DNA from: a virus
Length of the DNA stretch: 24,253 nucleotides
Virus record (IMG/VR): IMGVR_UViG_3300042691_019199
Location: 1 to 24,253 of that record
Direction: 5' to 3' (one strand)
Every line of letters begins with the position of its first letter. The first letter of the stretch is position 1. The notes below the pieces were generated by a model. It had not been told where the DNA came from. It did no database searches and saw nothing but the letters and a program-made list of their open reading frames with translations. This document shows positions 1 to 5,116 of this stretch, piece after piece. A program made the translations under genes and the position numbers.

Positions 1-2
1 TG

Positions 3-1031
3 CAGACGCTGCAAGCCAAGAATCCGATGGCCGTCGCCCAGCCGGTGGCGTTCAAGGTGCGCGGCGGCGTCGCGGTGGACTCTGCGGGCAAGGCTGCGGG
101 CAAGGGCTACCTCGGCAGCGAGGAGACGGCCTTCACGCTTGCCGCGACGCAGGATCAATGGATTGGTCAGCCCGTCGGCACCGACTGCTACAACGGCGCC
201 ATCACGGGCGAGGTGGCGGCGACCATTGGCACACCCGGCAGCAGCGTCAACGCGAGCGGGCCGACGGTGATGCAGGCGGTAGATGTGAAGCAGGTGCAAT
301 GGGCCAGCGGCGGAGGTCAGGTTGAGAACGACACCGCACAAGCCCTTCGAGCCGGCGCGGAGTACAACTACCAGTTTGCGCGTGTCGCCATGCAAGTCCG
401 CCGACTCACGCCCGTGGAATGTAGTAGACTCCAAGGTTTCCCTGATACATATCTGGAGTTGACCTATGGGACGGAAAGCCAAGCCCACGCCTCTCAAGTT
501 TTGCATGAGCTGTGGAAACAAACTGGAGCGATTGCGAGAGAAGGATGGGGACCTGGAATCGTTGCTTCACTTTTCACGCCGGAAGTTTTGCTCGCGGGTG
601 TGCATGGCGGATGGATTTCGTGGGAGATGGCGACCTGTTGTGCTATCGCACCAAGGCCGTTATCGAGCAAGGTCAATTATGCAGAGAGATTCGTGCGCCG
701 ATTGCAAGAAGCAGGGCAGGATGGACGTTCACCATATCAACGAGAATCCTTTAGACAACTCTCTGAAGAACTTGGTTGTTCTTTGTCGCAGCTGCCACTT
801 GAAGAAGCACAAGCAAGAAAGGTTTTGCTCAATTCAGAGTTGTGGCCGCAAGCACAGGCGCAATGGCCTTTGCGATATGCACTCGCAACGGAAAAGCAGA
901 GGAGTTCTGGCAAGTTGAACGCAGACGGCCCCCGCTACAAGGCGTTGGGCAACAGCATGGCGGTGCCGTGCATGAAGTGGATCGGGGAGAGGATTCAAGC
1001 CGCCGTCGAGCGGCAGGAGGTGCCAAAATGA
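3..1031 (+). CDS. C5-cytosine DNA methyltransferase, C-terminal part (5' truncated), with HNH gene inside
   Basis: The frame is already open at base 3, so the gene starts before the window and only its C-terminal portion is seen. A motif IX-like block (RRLTPVECSRLQGFPD, about bases 399-446) and a motif X-like block (RYKALGNSMAVP, about 934-969) are those of phage Dcm-type C5 methyltransferases, which transfer a methyl group from SAM to cytosine C5. The catalytic PC and SAM-binding motifs would lie upstream. The stretch before motif IX (KGYLGSEETAFTLAATQDQ and on) fits the target-recognition region of this phage family. Normally only about 10-15 residues separate FPD from the GPRYKALGN block; here about 150 do, because an HNH gene occupies 466-918 in another frame. 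The methyltransferase frame nevertheless stays open to the TGA at 1029-1031. The next gene starts in an ATGA overlap. Whether the enzyme is active with this insert is unknown. Confidence 0.85.
   Translation, partial: QTLQAKNPMAVAQPVAFKVRGGVAVDSAGKAAGKGYLGSEETAFTLAATQDQWIGQPVGTDCYNGAITGEVAATIGTPGSSVNASGPTVMQAVDVKQVQWASGGGQVENDTAQALRAGAEYNYQFARVAMQVRRLTPVECSRLQGFPDTYLELTYGTESQAHASQVLHELWKQTGAIAREGWGPGIVASLFTPEVLLAGVHGGWISWEMATCCAIAPRPLSSKVNYAERFVRRLQEAGQDGRSPYQRESFRQLSEELGCSLSQLPLEEAQARKVLLNSELWPQAQAQWPLRYALATEKQRSSGKLNADGPRYKALGNSMAVPCMKWIGERIQAAVERQEVPK
466..918 (+). CDS. HNH homing-type endonuclease nested in the methyltransferase gene
   Basis: A 150-residue protein in a frame different from the surrounding methyltransferase. 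Residues 13-16 (CMSC) and 42-46 (CSRVC) form an N-terminal zinc motif. The HNH core follows: CADC (77-80), DVHHIN (88-93), an Asn-rich turn near 98-102, and CRSCH (107-111) with H115. A C-terminal CxxxxC...GLCDMH element (121-139) looks like a further zinc ribbon. Such enzymes nick or cut DNA with a beta-beta-alpha-metal site and often act as mobile homing endonucleases. GGAG at 455-458 sits 7 bases before ATG 466, so it can be translated independently. The insert is visibly less GC-rich than its flanks, consistent with recent acquisition. It is too short to also hold a group I intron, so a free-standing endonuclease insertion is the simplest reading. Confidence 0.85.
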   Translation: MGRKAKPTPLKFCMSCGNKLERLREKDGDLESLLHFSRRKFCSRVCMADGFRGRWRPVVLSHQGRYRARSIMQRDSCADCKKQGRMDVHHINENPLDNSLKNLVVLCRSCHLKKHKQERFCSIQSCGRKHRRNGLCDMHSQRKSRGVLAS

Positions 1032-1132
1032 AGCCCGACTGGGACGAGCTCTTTGAGCTGCTGGGCCACGCGCTGATTGGCTGCCTGCTGATCCTGCTTT
1101 TCTGCTGGGCCTTGGTTGAGCTGATGCAGTAG
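1028..1132 (+). CDS. Small single-span membrane protein, unknown function
   Basis: A 34-residue reading frame whose ATG overlaps the methyltransferase TGA (ATGA), implying translational coupling. The N-terminus is acidic (MKPDWDELFELLGH), followed by a hydrophobic segment of about 18 residues (ALIGCLLILLFCWALVEL) and a very short tail. It is too small for a domain assignment. The size and single predicted membrane helix are typical of small accessory phage membrane proteins. I do not recognise a family and infer no function. The overlap and the membrane-helix-like composition are the only support for it being real. Confidence 0.55.
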   Translation: MKPDWDELFELLGHALIGCLLILLFCWALVELMQ

Positions 1133-1140
1133 GCTAGAAT
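1112..1140 (+). promoter_or_regulatory. Candidate sigma70-type promoter before the SSB-like gene
   Basis: TTGGTT (1112-1117) and TAGAAT (1135-1140) are separated by 17 bases and lie just ahead of the longest gap on this strand (1133-1221). The -10 matches the consensus at 5 of 6 positions, but the -35 at only 3 of 6. It could start a transcript covering the SSB-like, nuclease and DUF3310 genes. In GC-rich DNA an AT-rich patch of this kind may be chance. Confidence 0.25.
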
Positions 1141-1221
1141 TTGATTTAGGAGGCGGGCTCCCCCTCCGCAACGGGCACGGCATACGCCACCCGTAACCAT
1201 GGCGAGCCGAGGAGAAGTGTT

Positions 1222-1866
1222 ATGAGTTTGATTATCAGCAATTCCAGCGGCGGCAGCTTTGAGCCCCGCAAGCCCCTCGAGGCCGGCGCGCACGCGGCCA
1301 TCTGCGACATGGTGGTGGACCTCGGCGTGCAGCCGAGCCCAGGCGGCCAATTCGCTCCGAAAAGAACGGTCGTTCTGCGGTTCCAGATCCCGAGCATCCG
1401 CGTCGAGATCACGAAGGACGGCGAGACGAAGGACCTGCCGGCGGTCATCAGCCGCACCGTGGGCCTGTCGTTGAACGAGAAGAGCACGCTCTACGCGCTG
1501 TTGACTGCGTGGAGAGGACGGTCGTTCACGGCCGAGGAGCTCAAGGCATTTGACCTGTCGAAGGTCGCCGGGAAGCCCGCGTTCATCAACGTCACGCACG
1601 CCACGAAGGGCGACCGTACCTACGCAAACCTGACCAGCATCATGCCGATGCCCAAGGGAATGACGGCGCCGGTGCTCGAGGGCGAGGCGCTCGTCTACTC
1701 GACCGACGCGCCGAACAGCGCGATGTTCGACAAGCTCCCGACGTGGATGCAAGAGAAAATCGCCAACCGAGTGATCGACATCCCGAAGGCGGCGCCGAAG
1801 GCGGCACCGGCCGCGCCGACCCCCGCGGGCGGCGAGTCATTCGTCGACGACGACCTGAGCTTCTAA
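1222..1866 (+). CDS. Phage single-stranded DNA-binding-like protein
   Basis: A 214-residue protein with good Shine-Dalgarno spacing (GAGGAG then ATG at 1222). It resembles a common phage family found next to recombination nucleases: an N-terminal beta-rich region (residues about 1-170) containing WRGRSFTAEE and the GKPAFINVTHATKGDRTYAN segment, then an Ala/Pro-rich low-complexity linker (KAAPKAAPAAPTPAGG), ending in an acidic tip FVDDDLSF. This layout of OB-like body, flexible linker and acidic-aromatic tail is the hallmark of bacterial SSBs, whose tip recruits partner proteins. The neighbouring PD-(D/E)XK nuclease fits a replication/recombination role. The SSB assignment is by architecture and family recognition; ssDNA binding is inferred. 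Confidence 0.7.
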   Translation: MSLIISNSSGGSFEPRKPLEAGAHAAICDMVVDLGVQPSPGGQFAPKRTVVLRFQIPSIRVEITKDGETKDLPAVISRTVGLSLNEKSTLYALLTAWRGRSFTAEELKAFDLSKVAGKPAFINVTHATKGDRTYANLTSIMPMPKGMTAPVLEGEALVYSTDAPNSAMFDKLPTWMQEKIANRVIDIPKAAPKAAPAAPTPAGGESFVDDDLSF

Positions 1867-1868
1867 TC

Positions 1869-2576
1869 ATGCCTACCGCAAAATTAGGATATCGGGCGGC
1901 CGACGGGAAGCGAATCCCGTCGGTAACTACAGTCTTAAAAATAAAGGACCCCGGCGCGCTCCTCATGTGGGCATATCGCACAGGGCGCGAGCACGGCGTG
2001 CTCGAGGGGCGGGGGGAGCAATCCCCCGCCGGCCTCTACGAGGGCTCGGACATCCTCGCCATCGGCACGGCGGTCCACGCCATGTGCGAGGCCTGGGTGA
2101 AGGGCGGCAACCCGCAGACCGTGCTCACCGAGGCGCTGGACGCAAAGACGGTCGTGGACCGCGATGCGTTCAAGCGTCAGGCTGGATCGGCTTACAGCGC
2201 CTTCGAGTTTTGGTGCAAGGGCACCCAGCTCGAGATCATCGACTGCGAGGTGCAGGTCATCAGCGAGGCGCACCGGTACGGTGGCACGCTCGACTTCATC
2301 GGCAAGCTCGACGGCAAGTTGGTCCTGGGTGACTTCAAGACATCGAACGGGGTATACCCCGAGATGCTTTGCCAGTTGGCGGCCTACGCCAAGGCCTACG
2401 AGGAATGCACCGACAAGAAGATCGACGGCGGGTACCATTTGCTGCGGTTCTCAAAGGAGAACGGCGACTTCGGGCATCACTACTACCCGTCGCTCGACGA
2501 TGATGCTTGGCCGGCGTTCCTGCACCTGCGTGCTCTGTACGACCTGCACGAGAAGCTCAAGAAGAGGGCCGCGTGA
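1869..2576 (+). CDS. PD-(D/E)XK (RecB/Cas4-like) phage exonuclease
   Basis: The likely start is ATG 1869, two bases after the SSB-like stop, giving 235 residues; the frame extends upstream but would then overlap the SSB-like gene. The nuclease core is complete: H70 in AIGTAVH, E127 in EVQV, D142 in GGTLDFIG, D155 and K157 in LGDFKTS, and the QLAAYA helix (Q169, Y173). These match RecB/lambda-exonuclease-like phage nucleases, which use Mg2+ to process DNA ends for recombination or replication. Placement directly after an SSB-like gene supports a recombination module; no annealing protein (Erf, Bet, RecT) is visible in the window. The stop overlaps the next ATG (TGATG). Exact substrate polarity cannot be read from the sequence. 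Confidence 0.85.
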   Translation: MPTAKLGYRAADGKRIPSVTTVLKIKDPGALLMWAYRTGREHGVLEGRGEQSPAGLYEGSDILAIGTAVHAMCEAWVKGGNPQTVLTEALDAKTVVDRDAFKRQAGSAYSAFEFWCKGTQLEIIDCEVQVISEAHRYGGTLDFIGKLDGKLVLGDFKTSNGVYPEMLCQLAAYAKAYEECTDKKIDGGYHLLRFSKENGDFGHHYYPSLDDDAWPAFLHLRALYDLHEKLKKRAA

Positions 2577-2878
2577 TGAAGCGTAAGCTCGACGACGATG
2601 AATGGGACGACCTCATCAGCGACCTTGTTGACGAGGACATGGTGAACAATCCGGCCCACTACAAGCTGGTGCTGCCGAACGGCGATGAGGTCGAGGCGAT
2701 CGACGTCATCCACGCCGCGCTCGGCAGTCTCCAGACGGTGGCGTACTGCCGTGGGGCGGCGATCAAGTATTTGATGCGCGCAGACAAGAAAAAGGCTTAC
2801 GCGCAGGATCTGCGCAAGGCCGCCTGGTACTGCACCCACGCCGCCGACATCCTTGAGGCCCTGAGTCTCGACGACTGA
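2576..2878 (+). CDS. DUF3310 family phage protein
   Basis: A 100-residue protein starting at ATG 2576, overlapping the nuclease stop by one base. It carries the DUF3310 signature: VNNPAHYK (23-30), an acidic/aliphatic stretch (EVEAIDVI, 38-45), AAIKYLMRADKKK (61-73) and DLRKAAWY (78-85). DUF3310 proteins are widespread in phage DNA-metabolism clusters and are sometimes annotated as nucleotide kinases, but a biochemical role is not established to my knowledge. The N-terminus has an extra acidic stretch (LDDDEWDDLISDLVDED). It is the last plus-strand gene before the convergent junction with the late operon. Confidence 0.8.
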   Translation: MKRKLDDDEWDDLISDLVDEDMVNNPAHYKLVLPNGDEVEAIDVIHAALGSLQTVAYCRGAAIKYLMRADKKKAYAQDLRKAAWYCTHAADILEALSLDD

Positions 2879-2937
2879 CCACCCGCGAGCGGAGCGCACC
2901 CCCCTGGAGCGCCGGCCCCATCTCCGCAGCCGGCCAC

Positions 2938-3708
2938 TTACCCGAACTTGCGCCGTAGGTAGTCCATCGAGAGCGGCATCAGGTCGTAGTTGCCCGCGCG
3001 CACCTCGTTGAGCACGACGATGCCGCTCCACTCGGAGCGCTGCACATCCTCGGGCCTGTAGCCCTCGTGGTCGATGTAGAAGCGGCCGCAGACGAGGCCG
3101 TGCTTTACATGGTCCGGGTACTGCTTTGAGCCATACAGGAAGCCCTGCTGGTGGCCCTGCACGAAGCTCGAGCCGATGTGCCCAAGGCGGCTCGTGATGG
3201 TGCCGCCGATGGGTCTGCCGCTGAACGGGTTTGGGAAGTAGTGGCAATACTTGATGCCGTCGATCTCGGCGATCTCGAGGAACTTAGGCCGCTCCCAGTC
3301 CAAGGTCTGGCAATTATGCGAGCCGATGGTGCCCTGCCACTTGGGCTCGCGTGACGCCACCCGATCCGCGCGCGCCTCGTGGTTGCCCGGGATGAAGACC
3401 TTGCGTGGTGTCCAGTATTTTCGCTTGCCGCGCACGCGCCGTTCCTGCTCGGCCATCATCGGCGCGCAGAGTCGCCGGAATGCCTCGTTCCCGGCCTCAA
3501 CATCTTCCTGGTATCGGGTGCCCTCGAGCTCCTGTGAGCCGGGCTCGCTGTGCGAGTTGAGCGACGGGAAGTCCCACCAGTCGCCGATGCACACCACGAC
3601 ATCCGGTTGATATTCGACGATGGCGCGGGCGGCCCAGTCGACGTGTTCTGTGTTGGCCCCCGGCTTGATCTGTGCGTCGGGGATGATGAGGTGGCGGCGT
3701 GGGGTCAT
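2938..3708 (-). CDS. Calcineurin-like metallophosphoesterase
   Basis: A 256-residue protein with the full metallophosphoesterase metal-site set: D11 (IPDAQ), GDWWD (42-46), GNHE (108-111), H156 (KYCHYFPN) and GHQQG (185-189). The family hydrolyses phosphomono- or phosphodiesters with a dinuclear metal centre; in phages the substrates are mostly unknown (DNA, RNA or nucleotides). The TAA stop is at 2938-2940. The ATG overlaps the upstream peptidase stop in an ATGA. It is the last gene of the late operon, downstream of lysis genes, where accessory genes often sit. A DNA-repair (Mre11/SbcD-like) versus nucleotide-processing role cannot be separated here. Confidence 0.85.
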   Translation of the reverse strand: MTPRRHLIIPDAQIKPGANTEHVDWAARAIVEYQPDVVVCIGDWWDFPSLNSHSEPGSQELEGTRYQEDVEAGNEAFRRLCAPMMAEQERRVRGKRKYWTPRKVFIPGNHEARADRVASREPKWQGTIGSHNCQTLDWERPKFLEIAEIDGIKYCHYFPNPFSGRPIGGTITSRLGHIGSSFVQGHQQGFLYGSKQYPDHVKHGLVCGRFYIDHEGYRPEDVQRSEWSGIVVLNEVRAGNYDLMPLSMDYLRRKFG

Positions 3709-4031
3709 TTAGTCGCCGTTGTGAATGTCTGGAGCGCTTGATGCAGCAGACTTCCAAGGTTGTCCACGAACACCTCGCAATCGTTGAGCGGGTGGTTCAT
3801 TTCCGACAAAAGGCAATGTACGAGCTCGTGGCAGAGGGTCTGCTGCAGCTCGGTGTCGCCGAGGTCTCCTCGCAGGTCGATACGGTGCCGGTTTGGGTCA
3901 TAGATGCCGACCGCCGCCTTCGGGTGCCGCCACCTGGACAGCTGGACGATACGGACCGTGACTTGGTGCCCGTGGATCTGAAACCGGCGCGGGATGCCGA
4001 GCTTCTTGTAGCGGTCTACTTTGCTACCCAT
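3705..4031 (-). CDS. Small HExxH zinc metallopeptidase-like protein
   Basis: A 108-residue protein with a zinc-binding HELVH motif (68-72) in the context LQQTLCHELVHCLL, preceded by a beta-rich segment ending in HRIDLRGDL, and followed by a second helix (DCEVFVDNLGSLLHQAL) in which E86 is a plausible third ligand. This minimal fold resembles SprT/ImmA-like small phage peptidases. The ATG (4031) lies inside the spanin gene, overlapping it by 16 bases. Its stop overlaps the phosphoesterase start. Zn-peptidase activity is inferred from the motif; the substrate is unknown. Confidence 0.7.
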   Translation of the reverse strand: MGSKVDRYKKLGIPRRFQIHGHQVTVRIVQLSRWRHPKAAVGIYDPNRHRIDLRGDLGDTELQQTLCHELVHCLLSEMNHPLNDCEVFVDNLGSLLHQALQTFTTATK

Positions 4032-4447
4032 CGCTGGAGCTCCCCGAGGCGCTCGGCGTCGCGCTCGCAGGCGGCGAAATGGTCCGCAAGAGCCGCTCCC
4101 TCGTCGCCGGGGACTCCGGCGGCACCATCAGCCGGGACGGGGGCGATACCTGGGCCGGGCACGGGACAGGCGGGGGGGTGGCGCAGCCGCCGAGCAAGCT
4201 CGCGCCCACGGCGATCAGCGTCGCCCAGTCTCGACTCGAGGTCACGCTCCACCTCCTCACGTTTCGCGTGAGCAGCCCGCAGAGCCTCCGTGGCGGCCTC
4301 TGCCGCCCTCGCCCTGTCTGCGTGCCACTCTGCCTTGACAGCCGCCGTGCCGGCTTCATAGCCCGCGCGGTGCGCGGCACGGTAGCCGAACCACCCGGCG
4401 GCCGTCAAGGTCACGGCCAGGGCGAGCCCTAGCCAGAGGCGAATCAA
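4016..4447 (-). CDS. Rz: i-spanin (Rz-like inner-membrane lysis protein)
   Basis: A 143-residue protein with one N-terminal membrane helix (residues about 4-22, LWLGLALAVTLTAAGWFGY) followed by a long charged, Ala/Arg/Glu-rich helical region (about 25-90) and a Pro/Gly segment. This is the topology of Rz i-spanins, which span the periplasm with Rz1 to fuse inner and outer membranes at the end of lysis. The start is a TTG overlapping the holin TGA (TTGA); later alternative starts would destroy the membrane helix, so TTG is favoured. The diagnostic support is the o-spanin gene lying wholly inside it in another frame, and the adjacent holin and endolysin. Confidence 0.85.
   Translation of the reverse strand: MIRLWLGLALAVTLTAAGWFGYRAAHRAGYEAGTAAVKAEWHADRARAAEAATEALRAAHAKREEVERDLESRLGDADRRGRELARRLRHPPACPVPGPGIAPVPADGAAGVPGDEGAALADHFAACERDAERLGELQRWVAK
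4024..4245 (-). CDS. Rz1: o-spanin (Rz1-like outer-membrane lipoprotein), nested in Rz
   Basis: A 73-residue protein entirely embedded in the Rz gene in a different frame. I place the start at GTG 4245 because an AGGAGG (4252-4257 complement) lies exactly 6 bases upstream; the longer frame has an N-terminus that does not look like a signal. The product begins VTSSRDW, has a hydrophobic stretch and a lipobox LLGGC with Cys21 as the lipidation site, followed by a Pro-rich mature part (TPPPVPCP, VSPPS, VPPESP). Short Pro-rich lipoproteins in this position are Rz1 o-spanins, which connect the outer membrane to Rz. The second Cys (29) near the N-terminus could form disulfides. Confidence 0.85.
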   Translation of the reverse strand: MTSSRDWATLIAVGASLLGGCATPPPVPCPAQVSPPSRLMVPPESPATRERLLRTISPPASATPSASGSSSDG

Positions 4448-4620
4448 GCCGGGTCGGCCTTCTTCTTGGAGAGCACCGACCAGACCGCGGCGACGATGGT
4501 CGCGGCGGCTCCGGCGACGGCTGCGACCGTCTCAGCATCGGCGAGACCCTTGCCGACCAGGTAGCCGCCGACCGCGGCCACGATTGCGCGGACGATGCCC
4601 GCGATTTGTTCACCAGTCAT
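4444..4620 (-). CDS. Holin, Pam3-gp28-like
   Basis: A 58-residue protein with two hydrophobic segments (about 6-23 and 30-50) joined by a short polar turn (GKGLADAET), and a basic C-terminus (SKKKADPA). The sequence pattern (TGEQIAGIVRAIVAAVGGY, WSVLSKKK) matches the small phage holin family exemplified by Pam3 gp28. It would form inner-membrane lesions that release the endolysin and time lysis. ATG 4620 is chosen over an in-frame GTG two codons upstream because GAGG is 6 bases before it. The gene lies directly after the endolysin and its TGA overlaps the Rz TTG start. Confidence 0.75.
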   Translation of the reverse strand: MTGEQIAGIVRAIVAAVGGYLVGKGLADAETVAAVAGAAATIVAAVWSVLSKKKADPA

Positions 4621-4627
4621 AAACACC

Positions 4628-5116
4628 TCATGCTTCGTTGATGGAGCTCGTCGCCCCGTTGGAGGCCACCAGCGGGAGCCTGGTGGCCGGGATTGGAACG
4701 GTCGAGGGCCACCGATAGCCGAGGACGCGCGCGCGATCGAATTGAGCGAGGCTCACGGCGTTGTTTTGGTTGCCGCCCAGCACCATCAACCGCCCCATCT
4801 CGTCGGTGCCGGCGACGAAGCCCACATGGCCGCCGCCCTTTCGCTCGAAGACGGCGATGCAGCCGGGGATCGGGTCGGGGATGCTGACCCCGAACTCGAG
4901 CCAGCCCCGCGCGCGGTACCAGTACTTCGGCGGGACGAGCCCCTCCTTGCGCATCACGGCGGCGACATAGACCCCGCACCACGGGGTCTCGTCGTCGCGC
5001 CACCACGCCTTGAGCTCGAGGAGCCACCGCGAGATGACCGGCGCCGTCGCCTTGCCCGGGGTTTCCCGCAGGCCAAGGTAGCGCCGCGCGCGGTGCATCC
5101 ATGTGGGCTCGGTCAT
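4628..5116 (-). CDS. Endolysin, TIGR02594 / CHAP-NlpC/P60-like
   Basis: A 162-residue protein with the TIGR02594 signature: a short N-terminal helix region, then TPWCGVYVAAVMRKEG carrying the presumed catalytic Cys47, PGCIAVFERKGGGHVGFV with His97, and VLGGNQNNAV with polar residue Asn116, ending in GYRWP. This Cys-His-Asn arrangement is that of papain-fold peptidoglycan amidases/peptidases. No signal peptide or membrane anchor is visible, so release would depend on the adjacent holin. It overlaps the preceding virion gene by an ATGA. The C-terminal about 25 residues are low in obvious structure. Confidence 0.85.
   Translation of the reverse strand: MTEPTWMHRARRYLGLRETPGKATAPVISRWLLELKAWWRDDETPWCGVYVAAVMRKEGLVPPKYWYRARGWLEFGVSIPDPIPGCIAVFERKGGGHVGFVAGTDEMGRLMVLGGNQNNAVSLAQFDRARVLGYRWPSTVPIPATRLPLVASNGATSSINEA

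Noticed and set aside
466-918. Group I intron carrying the HNH gene
   Set aside because: The insert is barely longer than the HNH coding region, leaving no room for an intron core, and the host frame remains open across it.
1199-1225. Eight-codon leader ORF (ATG 1199 to TGA) overlapping the SSB-like start
   Set aside because: It is too short to judge, has no clear ribosome-binding site of its own, and the overlap can arise by chance.
829-1752. Minus-strand open frame opposite the SSB-like gene
   Set aside because: It opposes well-supported plus-strand genes, is Arg-rich and spans unrelated genes.
2911-2934. Possible hairpin (two GCCGGC copies) at the convergent junction
   Set aside because: The stem is 6 bp with a 12-base loop and there is no U-tract on either strand. 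GCCGGC is self-complementary and common in GC-rich DNA, so I do not call a terminator, although one is expected near here.
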